DNA from: PALSA-1353 sp050012375 | GTDB lineage: Bacteria; Planctomycetota; Phycisphaerae; Tepidisphaerales; Tepidisphaeraceae | Assembly: GCA_050012375.1 (NCBI GenBank) | Contig: JBEKHH010000011.1 | Span: forward strand, 32,368 to 96,367 | Direction: 5' to 3' | Length of the DNA: 64,000 nucleotides | Shown: positions 35,362-44,353 of the stretch, in pieces | Layout: the number at the start of each line of letters is the position of its first letter | How positions within the stretch are numbered: position 1 is the stretch's first letter | Program-made: the position numbers and the translations under genes | The notes under the pieces: model-generated | Seen by the model: the letters and a program-made list of their open reading frames with translations, nothing else | Databases searched by the model: none | What the model was told of the DNA's origin: nothing

Positions 35362-36368
35362 TGACACGGATGTCACCCAAACCTGCCACGGATATTCGCA
35401 GCTTTTCACCCTTCCGAAGCCCGGATTGGCGATGGCAAGCGGCTTTGGACCACGTCCAGCAAGGAACTCGCCCGCGTAAATGGGAAGATCAAGGGATGGT
35501 TCAGGTACGCCGGTTTCTTCTTGCCCTTAACCGTGCCGGCACCGAAGCCAAGCGAAACCGTGTCGAGCGGAAATGGCCGGAACTATACGGGGCTCGTGCC
35601 ATTTTCATCGGGCACGAGATCCGTCGGCATGAACTGGAGGCGCGGTTGCTTTGTGAGGCGGTCGAATTGATCGCCGGAAAGATGAATATTCCCGCCGGCG
35701 TCGTAACCGCCTATGCCGAGACGTTTTTCGATGTGCTGGTCTGCCGCCAGGCTCTGGACTGGTTGCTGGAGCATGCCATCCGCGCCCATAGTTTTGCCAA
35801 GCCGCCCAAGGAAAACGAGTGCTGGCGTTATATGGCGCTGGCGGGTGGGCCTGTCATCCTCGACCTACTGATCGGTGACCACCTGGGCCGGCCGGACCCG
35901 GAATATCCCGATCGCCACGAACTTGCGGAGAGAGTAAGGTTCCGGGTCCGCGATTATGCGTCGCTGGTCCAGACCGGGCAGCCGGCCGATCCCGAAATGG
36001 TCAAGGAATACTGCCGTCGCTACCTGGATGATGCCCGGCGACGGGGTAAGAAGCTCGATCCCCGGATCGCCCTCAACCTGAAGATTCTCCGTTTGGCAGC
36101 CAAGCTGCCACGTTGCCCCGAGTTGGAGCGGGTGCTGCCAAAGGTTAAGCGACAGCCGGCTGGCCAGGATCCCAAAGACAAATGCAATGAACGTGATGGT
36201 AATGGTGTCATCGCTCTACCAGCGGTTCAGCCGGCGCCATTGGCCGGTGTCTCCCAGAATTCAAATCCAGCTAAATCTAAAGGAGCCACGTCATGGACGA
36301 CAGACGAGTGCCCGAGCAGCCCAAAAAGCAACCTACGCATGCCGAATCAAGTGGTTGTAGGCGTGTGA
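35361..36368 (+). CDS. Uncharacterised protein, first gene of an overlapping three-gene unit
   Basis: The protein of about 335 residues is mostly helical: RSFSPFRSPDWRWQAALDHV, HEIRRHELEARLLCEAVELI, AGVVTAYAETFFDVLVCRQA. A basic linker and disordered C-terminus follow (PAVQPAPLAGVSQNSNPAKS). GTG 35361 has GAGGA six bases upstream. ATG 35370 is the alternative. The last 76 bp overlap the next gene in another frame. The family is not recognised. The size and gene order resemble conserved hypothetical sets found in several copies in planctomycete genomes, but that is an impression, not a search result. Confidence 0.6.
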   Translation: MTRMSPKPATDIRSFSPFRSPDWRWQAALDHVQQGTRPRKWEDQGMVQVRRFLLALNRAGTEAKRNRVERKWPELYGARAIFIGHEIRRHELEARLLCEAVELIAGKMNIPAGVVTAYAETFFDVLVCRQALDWLLEHAIRAHSFAKPPKENECWRYMALAGGPVILDLLIGDHLGRPDPEYPDRHELAERVRFRVRDYASLVQTGQPADPEMVKEYCRRYLDDARRRGKKLDPRIALNLKILRLAAKLPRCPELERVLPKVKRQPAGQDPKDKCNERDGNGVIALPAVQPAPLAGVSQNSNPAKSKGATSWTTDECPSSPKSNLRMPNQVVVGV

Positions 36369-37093
36369 AATCGCCCATTGGAGGCAAACGGCCCGAGCAT
36401 AGCCCGGTGCCACCCCCTACGCCGGCGGCGGAATCCGCGCCGAATCACGGGCCAGACACACCCGCCAAGAAGAAGCAGGGCCCACCCCGCCTGACTTATG
36501 CATTTCCTGGCGATTGGCCACAGGTGAAACGCGAGGGCATAACTGCCCGTGACCTCATGGTGCCCCTCTGCATCAGTGAAATCATCGGCTCGGATGCGGT
36601 CAGCATCGTGGGCGCTAGAACGTACCTGGGCAGCCTTTACCCAAACACCGAGAGACCAACGGATGCGTTGGGGCAAATCATGTTTGACCAGATCGTCGTC
36701 GCCCACCAGCGATTGCTCCAGTTGCAACTGCGCGCTCACGAGGCTCAAAACGTTGAGGCAGTAAAGGTTCTTAACCATGCCGCCACGCGGCTCATGGGCG
36801 AGATCCGGCGGTTTGCCCTGTCAATTAAACAGTACCGACAGCCGGCATCGGCCAAGTCCTTCGCCGTCATTCACCAGCAGAACGTTGCGACGGGTACGGC
36901 TGGCCAGCAGGTCTCTTACGTCGATCAGTCGGCGGCGGAGAAGACTGAAGCTTCTTTTTCATGTCGTCAGAGCGAACTAGAAGGTAACGGCCATGATGGA
37001 CCTTTCGGAGGCCGGTTTGCCGGCCAAACAGAAGAACCCGCGGCGGGTGTTGGCCGGGAAGATCAACGGGTCGAAACGCCGGCCATGGGATGA
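36293..37093 (+). CDS. Uncharacterised protein, second gene of the overlapping unit
   Basis: The 266-residue protein has a Pro- and Lys-rich, probably disordered first 65 residues. A helical core follows (TARDLMVPLCISEIIGSDAV, GQIMFDQIVVAHQRLLQLQL, VKVLNHAATRLMGEIRRFAL), then SFAVIHQQNVATGTAGQQV and a polar tail. The 'QQNVA..GQQV' piece resembles a segment in small hypothetical proteins that often precede proteins with a GPRS.EGK motif, as the next gene does. AGGAG precedes the ATG. Function unknown. Confidence 0.6.
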   Translation: MDDRRVPEQPKKQPTHAESSGCRRVKSPIGGKRPEHSPVPPPTPAAESAPNHGPDTPAKKKQGPPRLTYAFPGDWPQVKREGITARDLMVPLCISEIIGSDAVSIVGARTYLGSLYPNTERPTDALGQIMFDQIVVAHQRLLQLQLRAHEAQNVEAVKVLNHAATRLMGEIRRFALSIKQYRQPASAKSFAVIHQQNVATGTAGQQVSYVDQSAAEKTEASFSCRQSELEGNGHDGPFGGRFAGQTEEPAAGVGREDQRVETPAMG

Positions 37094-37313
37094 ACACGAT
37101 CGCCAGCGGCTGCGGCAACAGTGCCTGGACCGCAAGCCCTGGCTGCGATCCACCGGGCCGCGGTCGGATGAGGGTAAATACCGGTTCAAGGCCAACGGGT
37201 TCTGCCACCGGCCGGATCCCGATTCACCCCGGCAGATCAGGGCAAGTCTCGGCGACGTAAATGAAATGATCGCGCAAATGGGGGCGCTGCGGCGGGAGAT
37301 TTTCGGGTCATAG
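36993..37313 (+). CDS. Small basic protein with a GPRSDEGKYRFKANG motif
   Basis: The 106-residue protein is very basic, with KPWLRSTGPRSDEGKYRFKA then NGF (about 48-70) as its clearest motif. Relatives with GPRT/S.EGK....N are common, often multicopy, conserved hypotheticals in planctomycetes and proteobacteria. Nucleic-acid binding is a guess from the charge. It overlaps the previous gene by 101 bp in another frame, with GAAGG upstream of the ATG, so the three genes are probably translationally coupled. Confidence 0.6.
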   Translation: MMDLSEAGLPAKQKNPRRVLAGKINGSKRRPWDEHDRQRLRQQCLDRKPWLRSTGPRSDEGKYRFKANGFCHRPDPDSPRQIRASLGDVNEMIAQMGALRREIFGS

Positions 37314-37512
37314 CGCTAAGGGTGCCGGCTACCGGCGACAACCGCTGGAACAGGCTTGAAGCGCGCCGTGCTTCAGCCGTCCTAAGACTGCTTCGTGGCT
37401 CCAGGTCACACGAATCCGCTCGATCCTGTGTATCATGAGGGCCAACGCCTCACGAGGGTCGCGCGGTGTCGGTCACATAGGAGATTTAAGCTGAAATTGT
37501 GAGAATGCAAGG

Positions 37513-39756
37513 ATGGGAACATTTTATAGGCTTCTTTTCCCAGCCGCTCTCGTCGCCGTAATTGCATGCGCTCCAGCGATCGTGGTTGCAGATCCCGCCA
37601 GCGACCGTCGCGATGTTGAGCAGCGAATTAATGACCTGATCGCCAAGATGACACTTCAGGAAAAGCTGGGCCAGATGTCGCAGACCGGATTTCCGGAAAA
37701 ACTGACGGACAAGGTCAGGGACGAGCTGCGCAACGGGAGATGGGGATCGTTTTATGGTGGCGCGACCCCATCAATAAGGGCCGAGGCCCAGCACATCGCA
37801 ATGAAGGAAAGCCGGCTCGGAATTCCACTGATTTTCGGGGCCGATTTGATCCACGGATTCCGAACCACCTTCCCGATTCCGCTTGGGGAATCAGCCAGTT
37901 GGAATCCAGAGTTGATCCAACGGGCGGCGCGTGCGACCGCCCGTGAGGCCGCCCGTGAGGGCATTCACTGGACTTTTGCCCCGATGATGGATATCTCGCG
38001 AGATCCGCGCTGGGGTCGGACTGCCGAGACTCTGGGCGAGGACCCCCATCTGTCAGCCGTTTTGGCGGCGGCGATGGTGCACGGATTCCAGGGAGACGCC
38101 CTGGCGGACGCGGAATCGATCGCCGCCTGCGGAAAGCATTATGTCGGATACGGGGCCGCGGAGGGCGGTAGGGATTACAACACGACCTGGATTCCGGAGC
38201 CTCTTCTGCGAAACGTTTACCTGCGGCCGTTTGCAGCCGCGAGGGAAGCGGGAATCGCCAGCTTCATGTCCGCATTCAACGACCTAAACGGCATACCCGC
38301 CAGCGCGAACGAGTTCACCCTGCGTCAGGTGCTGCGCGACGAATGGAAATTTGATGGCCCTGTCGTGAGCGATTATGAGTCAGTAACGGAGTTGATTGAG
38401 CACGGCTATGCCGCCGATCCTCGTGACGCCGCGATGAAGGCGATCACCGCCGGCGTCAACATGGAAATGGTGAGCACCAGTTACTACGACCACGGAGAGT
38501 CGCTGATCCAGAGCGGTCAACTTGATCCGCGCCTGATCGACGAAGCGGTGCGGAATATTTTGCGAATTAAGCTGCGGCTTGGGCTATTCGGCCCGAAGGG
38601 AGAGCGCACGCCCGAAAAACCCTCAGCCCCCACACCGGAAGCGCTAGCCATTGCCAAACAGTTGGCCGAGCAAAGCCTGGTGCTGATCAAGAATAAGCAT
38701 GGAACGTTGCCGCTTGCGAAGTCTGTCGGGAGAATTGCCATCATCGGTCCGCTGGCGGATAGTCCGAGGGATCAGCTCGGGACTTGGGCAGCGGACCCCA
38801 AAAGCCCGTCAATCACGCCGCTGATGGCGTTTCGGAAAGCCCTGGGTGAAGCACGGGTAACCTATGCGCAAGGTTTGAAGAACAGCCGGGACGAGAGTCG
38901 GGGAAAATTCCCCGCGGCATTGGAAGCGGCGCGCGGTGCAGACGTGGTGATTCTTTTTCTCGGTGAGGATGCGAGCATGAGCGGTGAGGCCAGCTCGCGG
39001 GCATATCTAAATTTGCCCGGCGCGCAAGAGGAATTGGCGACGGAGGTGGCCAAAGCCGGCAAACCGATGATCGCGGTGTTCATGGCAGGCAGGCCGCTGA
39101 CATTCCATGACACCGCGCAGAAGATGGACGCGGTCCTGTGGGCATGGCACCCCGGCAGTGAAGGCGGCCCCGCCATCGTGGATATGATTTTGGGAGACTC
39201 AATTCCCTCCGGGAAACTGACGGCCACATTTCCCAGAACTGTTGGGCAAATCCCGATTTACTACAACCACATGAACACCGGACGCCCGGCATCCGTCGGC
39301 GGACCCTACGCTGACGAAAAATACACCTCCAAGTACATCGACGAGAGCTTCACCCCAGAGTACCCCTTCGGATATGGCCTGTCCTACACCACGTTCAGAT
39401 ATTCGAATCTGGGGGTTTCATCGCCTCAGTTGGACCTCGGTGGCCAGCTCACGGTTTCCGCCGACATCGCCAACACCGGCCTCGTCGAAGCCGATGAGAT
39501 CGTCCAGTTCTACACGCGTCAACTCGTCGGCAGCTTGACCAGACCCGTTCGCGAGCTCAAGTCCTTTCGACGCATCCGGCTCAAGCCGGGAGAGACAAAG
39601 ACGGTCGAATTCCTCCTGAAGTCCGACGACTTGGCCTATTACAACGCAAAGGGAACACTGATAACCGAGCCCGGCAAATTCAACGTCTGGATTGCACCCG
39701 ATTCGGATTCCGGACTTTCGGGCGAATTCACTCTTAGAAATCTCGGCAACCACTGA
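37513..39756 (+). CDS. GH3 family beta-glucosidase (BglX-like), secreted
   Basis: The 747-residue protein has a signal peptide (LFPAALVAVIACAPAIVVA), the GH3 N-terminal TIM barrel, the alpha/beta-sandwich and a C-terminal fibronectin III-like domain (about 640-735). The nucleophile is Asp287 in VVSDYESV. The likely acid/base is Glu492 in MSGEASSR. KHYVGYGAAEGGRDYN holds the substrate-binding KH. GH3 enzymes release glucose from the non-reducing end of beta-glucosides. Relatives next to GH94 oligoglucan phosphorylases act on sophorose. It is a single gene between the unknown three-gene unit and a phosphatase gene, with no LacI or XylR-type site seen upstream. Confidence 0.92.
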   Translation: MGTFYRLLFPAALVAVIACAPAIVVADPASDRRDVEQRINDLIAKMTLQEKLGQMSQTGFPEKLTDKVRDELRNGRWGSFYGGATPSIRAEAQHIAMKESRLGIPLIFGADLIHGFRTTFPIPLGESASWNPELIQRAARATAREAAREGIHWTFAPMMDISRDPRWGRTAETLGEDPHLSAVLAAAMVHGFQGDALADAESIAACGKHYVGYGAAEGGRDYNTTWIPEPLLRNVYLRPFAAAREAGIASFMSAFNDLNGIPASANEFTLRQVLRDEWKFDGPVVSDYESVTELIEHGYAADPRDAAMKAITAGVNMEMVSTSYYDHGESLIQSGQLDPRLIDEAVRNILRIKLRLGLFGPKGERTPEKPSAPTPEALAIAKQLAEQSLVLIKNKHGTLPLAKSVGRIAIIGPLADSPRDQLGTWAADPKSPSITPLMAFRKALGEARVTYAQGLKNSRDESRGKFPAALEAARGADVVILFLGEDASMSGEASSRAYLNLPGAQEELATEVAKAGKPMIAVFMAGRPLTFHDTAQKMDAVLWAWHPGSEGGPAIVDMILGDSIPSGKLTATFPRTVGQIPIYYNHMNTGRPASVGGPYADEKYTSKYIDESFTPEYPFGYGLSYTTFRYSNLGVSSPQLDLGGQLTVSADIANTGLVEADEIVQFYTRQLVGSLTRPVRELKSFRRIRLKPGETKTVEFLLKSDDLAYYNAKGTLITEPGKFNVWIAPDSDSGLSGEFTLRNLGNH

Positions 39757-39806
39757 TGGTGATGGAATTGGAAATGTCGGATTAAAATCCCCCGAAGGTT
39801 GCAAAG

Positions 39807-40247
39807 ATGGAATTCATCGTCCGAGACAGGGAATCCGTGGAGCAAGGTATCCTCGTCCGGTCGAGCTACATCCTGATCTCGATTCGTGACCCGGAAAGGC
39901 AGAAGGTTCGGGTTCCGAAGCAATCGGGCCTGCGGGACGTGCTTTATTTGGCTTTTCACGATGTAGACCCGGCAGGCGGCGCGGCTCTCGCTGAAGACGT
40001 TACGCTCATGACCGAGGAAGATGCGAGGCGGATCTGGTTGTTCGTGAAGAAATGGGAGAAAAAGATCGGGACGGTGGTGGTCCACTGCGAGCAGGGAATG
40101 AGCCGCAGCCCCGCCGTGGCGGCGGCGGTCTGTAAGAGCATGGGCGGCGATGACCGGCCTTTCTGGCAGGAGTACCGGCCGAACCGCTACGTCTATCGGT
40201 TGATGCTGGACTGCCAGTTGCGCGAAGACAAGGATCCCGAGCGATGA
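39807..40247 (+). CDS. Dual-specificity / tyrosine phosphatase-like protein
   Basis: The 146-residue protein has the CX5R phosphatase loop HCEQGMSRSPAVAAAVC, with Cys94 as nucleophile and Arg100 binding phosphate. An Asp-containing loop (FHDVDPAGG, 50-58) sits where the general acid is expected. It is a compact single domain without a signal peptide, so cytoplasmic. Its stop codon overlaps the start of the next gene (ATGA), which indicates translational coupling to an MBL-fold protein, now damaged. Substrate unknown. Confidence 0.8.
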   Translation: MEFIVRDRESVEQGILVRSSYILISIRDPERQKVRVPKQSGLRDVLYLAFHDVDPAGGAALAEDVTLMTEEDARRIWLFVKKWEKKIGTVVVHCEQGMSRSPAVAAAVCKSMGGDDRPFWQEYRPNRYVYRLMLDCQLREDKDPER

Positions 40248-40690
40248 GGGCCTGCATCCACCGAGACACGAAGGAGATCGGCGGCACCTGCGTCGAGCTT
40301 GAATCGCAGGGAAAGCGGATTGTCCTGGACGTTGGCCTGCCGTTGGATGTGGCCGACCCGGACACCTTCCCGCTGCATCCCATCAAGGGGTTTGATGCAC
40401 CTGATCCCAACCTGCTCGGCGTTGTCATTTCCCACCCGCACCAGGATCATTACGGCCTGGCTCACCGGCTGCCCAAGGAGATGCCGTTTCTGATCGGCAA
40501 GGCGGCGGAGGGAATTCTGGCCGCCGCGGACGTGTTCACGCCGGCGGGATTGCTGCTGGAGACCATATGCAGTCGTCGAACTTATCGACCAGATCCGGCA
40601 TTCTTATCGCGAGCTAATTTCAGAGCGGCCCGTCTACCAAGGATTCCGGGGAATGAAGCACGCAAAAAAGGAGTCATCTCTCGGAGGTCA
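40244..40690 (+). pseudogene. Truncated MBL-fold metallo-hydrolase
   Basis: The first ~105 residues are a metallo-beta-lactamase fold of the RNase J/UPF-type: GGTCVELESQGKRIVLDVGL and the metal motif HPHQDH (64-69). After FTPAGLLLET the frame turns into Arg-rich sequence. A different frame reads AVVELIDQIRHSYRELISER and VYQGFRGMKHAKKES, so an internal deletion has fused two pieces out of frame. A complete MBL enzyme of this type would have 350 or more residues. The start overlaps the phosphatase stop. The 3' end overlaps the start of the metalloprotease gene by a few bases. Confidence 0.65.
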
Positions 40691-40692
40691 AT

Positions 40693-42801
40693 ATGAGAAA
40701 GTCCAGGCGAACTGCCGTTGTCACTCGTGCGGTTTGGGGGGTACGTTTGGTTTCGGGCGGATTGTTGACATTTGCCGCGCATGCACGCGGGAATGTCACC
40801 ATCATTCCGTCATTTAACAGCTCGATTGCGGGCGATCCCAACGCCACGGCGATCGAAACGACGATCAACACGGCGATTTCGAATATTGAGAGCGATCTCG
40901 CCAACCCCGTCATCGTCAATATCACATTCGGGGAAACCAACAGTAGTCTCGGAGAAAGCGAAACCTTTTTGGGCGAGACATCGTATAGCAGCTACCTTTC
41001 GGCTCTTCAAAACAGTCAGACCCTCTCTGTGGATGACGCCATTGCGCTGGCCACCCTTCCAGCGGGGCCGAACAATCCGGTTAATGGAAATGGAAATATT
41101 GCCGCCACCTTGCCTCTTCTTAGGGCCTTGGGATTCATCGCCAATCCACCATCGGGTCAGCCCGACAGCACGATCCTCTTCAACGCCGCAATCGTAAATG
41201 ATTCCCGGCCGGGCACCAATCCCAACGATTTCGATCTGCAATCGGTGATCGCGCATGAGATTGACGAAGTCCTGGGCATCGGCGGCCCTGGTTCGCAGCT
41301 CAATCAGGTTCTGGCCGGTCAAAGCAATGGAAGCGTAGGTCCGCTGGATTTATTCCGATATAGCGCCCCGGGCACGAGAAGTTTCTCGACTTCTCCAGGA
41401 GTTTCTTCCTATTTTTCGATCGACGGGGGGAACACCGACTTTGTGCATTTCAACCAGGACAACAACGGGGCCGACTTTGGCGACTGGGGAGACGGCGTTG
41501 TTCCGGCCGACGGACTGGCGAACAACCCGCCGCAAGTACAGGATGCATTTGGCATTCCTGGCATCACACCCGCAGTGGAACCTAACATCGGGCCCAACGA
41601 ATTGGCGGCACTGGATGTGGTTGGATGGAACCTGACGGCGGCTGGTCTTGCGCTGGAGGCGCAGGTGCCCATCAGTCTCACCTGGAATGATGCGAGCGGC
41701 GGCACCCTCTGGGACAATGCGGAAAGTTCCAACTGGAATAGCGGCAGTGCCACGACCGTCTTTCATCCCGGTGACAATGTCACGTTCGACGATAACAACA
41801 ACGGCCACTACGCCGTCACGCTCAACAGCACTGTCAGCCCCGGCTCTGTGACCGTCAACAATAGCAGCGGCAACTACGTGATTAGCGGCACCGGCAGCAT
41901 CGCCGGCACAGGCTCGCTAACCAAGATCGGCAGCGACAAATTGACGTTGAACACAGTGAACACGTACAGCGGCGGAACGAATGTCTCCGCCGGAACACTC
42001 GTGGTCGGAGTGAACGGCGCGCTACCGGCGGGTGCGGTCAACATCACAGGCGGTACGTTGCAACTTGGCGTCAGCACCGGCTTGGCTCAAATCACCAGCC
42101 TCTCGATCAGCGGCAACGGCATGTTCGACATCAACAACAACCATGTGATCATCAACTATGGTTCCGGTCCGGATCCGATCGCATCGATTGCCGCGCTGAT
42201 CGCCAGCGGAAACGCGGGTGGTTCGTGGAATGGCACAGGCATTATGTCCACCATGGCACAGACCAACCCCAATTACGGCATCGGTTACGCCGATTCGGCC
42301 GATCCCGGCAATCCGGCTGGCCTCTCCTCCGATCAGATCGAGATCAAATACACCCTTCTCGGCGATGCGACTCTCACCGGCACGGTCACCGGCACTGACT
42401 TCACCATCCTGGCCACCAACTTAGGCAAGTCGGTGTCGGGGTGGGATCAGGGCGATTTCCTGTACACCGGCACGGTCACCGGCTCCGACTTCACTGCCTT
42501 GGTCACCAACCTCGGCAAGACGGCCAGCGGGGCTGACGTGGCGTTGCCCGCCGCCGACTGGGCCGCGGTTGACGCCTTCGCGGCCGCCAACGGCCTGATG
42601 GCCGACGTGCCGGAGCCCACATCCTTCGGGTTGCTCGGTTTGGCTGCCGCGGGTGTTCTGGCGCGCCGTGCGATGCGACGGCGAAAGTCTTCGGGTACGT
42701 GCCGCACGTCCGCCAGATTGGCGAGGAAAAGCTGGACGAACGTGGCCGCAAGCGCCACCCGGCCCGTCGATGGGTCGTGGAACGGACGCACGGCTGGCTA
42801 A
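40693..42801 (+). CDS. PEP-CTERM metalloprotease-like protein with dockerin-like module, C-terminus extended into an IS5 remnant
   Basis: The protein has 702 residues. A signal-peptide-like start is followed by a metallopeptidase-like domain (about 35-320) with AHEIDEVLGIGG. His188 and Glu189 are in place, but the second His of HExxH is Glu, as in other 'HEIDEVLG' proteins often labelled NF038122 metalloproteases. Activity is therefore uncertain. Then come a strand-repeat domain shared with the 54.1 kb protein, the DPIASIAALIASG segment, dockerin-like helices (about 553-610) and a PEP-CTERM tail (VPEPTSFGLLGLAAAGVLAR). The native end is lost. After LARR the frame runs ~47 codons into an IS5-type transposase gene read out of frame. 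Sorting could still work. Confidence 0.78.
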   Translation: MRKSRRTAVVTRAVWGVRLVSGGLLTFAAHARGNVTIIPSFNSSIAGDPNATAIETTINTAISNIESDLANPVIVNITFGETNSSLGESETFLGETSYSSYLSALQNSQTLSVDDAIALATLPAGPNNPVNGNGNIAATLPLLRALGFIANPPSGQPDSTILFNAAIVNDSRPGTNPNDFDLQSVIAHEIDEVLGIGGPGSQLNQVLAGQSNGSVGPLDLFRYSAPGTRSFSTSPGVSSYFSIDGGNTDFVHFNQDNNGADFGDWGDGVVPADGLANNPPQVQDAFGIPGITPAVEPNIGPNELAALDVVGWNLTAAGLALEAQVPISLTWNDASGGTLWDNAESSNWNSGSATTVFHPGDNVTFDDNNNGHYAVTLNSTVSPGSVTVNNSSGNYVISGTGSIAGTGSLTKIGSDKLTLNTVNTYSGGTNVSAGTLVVGVNGALPAGAVNITGGTLQLGVSTGLAQITSLSISGNGMFDINNNHVIINYGSGPDPIASIAALIASGNAGGSWNGTGIMSTMAQTNPNYGIGYADSADPGNPAGLSSDQIEIKYTLLGDATLTGTVTGTDFTILATNLGKSVSGWDQGDFLYTGTVTGSDFTALVTNLGKTASGADVALPAADWAAVDAFAAANGLMADVPEPTSFGLLGLAAAGVLARRAMRRRKSSGTCRTSARLARKSWTNVAASATRPVDGSWNGRTAG

Positions 42802-42920
42802 GCAAATGTCGCGCGATCTTGGTTCGCTACGCGAAAAAGTCATCGAATTATCTGGGCCAGATCAAGCTCGCGTACCTGCTGCAGTGGTACCGACGCCTCT
42901 ATCGGATCAGACTCAATTGA
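42672..42920 (+). mobile_element. IS5-family transposase C-terminal remnant
   Basis: A frame one base off the PEP-CTERM gene reads HVRQIGEEKLDERGRKRHPA, RRWVVERTHGWLSKCRAILV, RYAKKSSNYLGQIKLAYLLQ and ends WYRRLYRIRLN-stop. This is the C-terminal part of an IS5/IS427-like DDE transposase, including the conserved RRWVVERT with the catalytic Glu. The rest of the element is missing, so the insertion was followed by deletion of its upstream part and the end of the host gene. Confidence 0.78.
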
Positions 42921-42934
42921 GATAGTTTCTAAAA

Positions 42935-44353
42935 ATGAACCCTGTTGAAAAAGCTTCTCCCGCTGCGGATCTACCTGCGGCCGCGAGTGCGCGCCAACGA
43001 AACGAAACTTCCGGCAAGCTGACCTTCAAGGAGAAACTCGGTTACGGCCTGGGCGACACGGCCTCGCATTTTGTGTGGGACATGGTGGGGTTCTGGCTCC
43101 TTTTCTTCTACACGGACATTTACAAGATTCCCGCTGCGGCGGCCGGCACCATCATGTTGATCGCCCGATTCTGGGACATGGGGATTGACCCGGTCATCGG
43201 CATCATCTCGGACCGCACGCACACCCGCTGGGGCAAATTCCGGCCCTACATCCTGTTCGGAGCCGTCCCTTACGCGGTTCTGTCCGTCCTGACTTTTACC
43301 ACACCCAATTTTGGCGAGACGGGCAAGATCATTTACGCCGGCGCCACCTACGTGCTGCTGATGACCGCCTACGCGGCGGTCAATCTGCCTTATTCTTCCT
43401 TGGCCGCGGTGATGAGCTCCGACACCTATGAAAGAGTGGGCCTCAACACCTATCGCTTCACCTGCGCTTTCGTCGGCATGTTGGTCGTCACGGGTCTGGC
43501 ACTGACGCTGGCCAAGTATTTTGGCAGCGGCGACAAGGCGCTGGGCTTTCAGTACACCGTGATCCTGTTCGGTTTCCTGAGCCTGGTCTTCTTTTTTATC
43601 ACCTTCATGACGACCAAAGAACGGGTGCAACCGTCCACCGCCCTGCCCAGCTCCCTCAAGCAAGACGTCAAGAACCTCTTCAAGAACCGGCCGTGGTTCA
43701 TTCTGGCGTGCGTCGGCATCATCTCGTTCATCATGTTCGCCATGCAAAACGCGGCGATTGTCTATTACTTCAAGTATTACGTCGGCAAGGAAGAGAATGT
43801 CCAATTGTTCAACGTGATCGGCACCCTTGCGCTGATCGTCGCCTTGCCGCTTACCAAGCCCCTGGCCAAGGCGTTCGGCAACCGGAACGTGTTCATCGCC
43901 AGCTCGCTCGTTTCCGGCCTCTTTTTCATCTCGCTGTATCTGCCGGGCGAGAAAAACATCGTTACCATCTACACGCTGAACATTCTGGCCAAGATGGCCT
44001 ATGCCCCGGCGGTGCCCCTGCTGTGGACTATGATTGCCGATTCCTCGGATTATTCCGAATGGAAGAGCGGCCGGCGCGCGACGGGCTTGTATTTCTCCGC
44101 TGCCACCTTCGCCCAGAAGGCCGGCTGGGGCATCGGCGCCGCGATCGCTGGCTGGCTGTTGACGGTTTTCAATTACGTGCCGAACGCCATCCAGACCGCC
44201 TCCGCGCTGCTGGGCATCAAGCTGCTGGTTTCGGTCATTCCCGGGGTTCTCTACATGTCTTGCGCGGTGTTCATGTTGTTCTACACGATTGATGCGAAGA
44301 CGACTGACCTGATGAAAAGGGATCTCGATGCCCGCCGCGCCCAGGGCCGTTGA
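42935..44353 (+). CDS. GPH-family sugar:cation symporter (MFS)
   Basis: The 472-residue protein has twelve predicted membrane helices and the MelB/XynP-type signatures GYGLGDTASHFVWDMVGFWL, ARFWDMGIDPVIGIISDRTH, TRWGKFRPYILFGAVP, and a late ADSSDYSEWKSGRRATGLYF. Family members couple sugar or glycoside uptake to H+ or Na+. It lacks an obvious native promoter because an IS5 remnant ends 15 bp upstream and an IS66 remnant lies 80 bp downstream. Codon use is like that of its neighbours. It could import glucosides or xylosides for the adjacent loci, but specificity is unknown. Confidence 0.92.
   Translation: MNPVEKASPAADLPAAASARQRNETSGKLTFKEKLGYGLGDTASHFVWDMVGFWLLFFYTDIYKIPAAAAGTIMLIARFWDMGIDPVIGIISDRTHTRWGKFRPYILFGAVPYAVLSVLTFTTPNFGETGKIIYAGATYVLLMTAYAAVNLPYSSLAAVMSSDTYERVGLNTYRFTCAFVGMLVVTGLALTLAKYFGSGDKALGFQYTVILFGFLSLVFFFITFMTTKERVQPSTALPSSLKQDVKNLFKNRPWFILACVGIISFIMFAMQNAAIVYYFKYYVGKEENVQLFNVIGTLALIVALPLTKPLAKAFGNRNVFIASSLVSGLFFISLYLPGEKNIVTIYTLNILAKMAYAPAVPLLWTMIADSSDYSEWKSGRRATGLYFSAATFAQKAGWGIGAAIAGWLLTVFNYVPNAIQTASALLGIKLLVSVIPGVLYMSCAVFMLFYTIDAKTTDLMKRDLDARRAQGR

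Noticed and set aside
40261..40560. Possible intact RNase J or MBL enzyme
   Set aside because: Only the first metal motif (HPHQDH) is present; the later metal ligands and beta-CASP part are absent.
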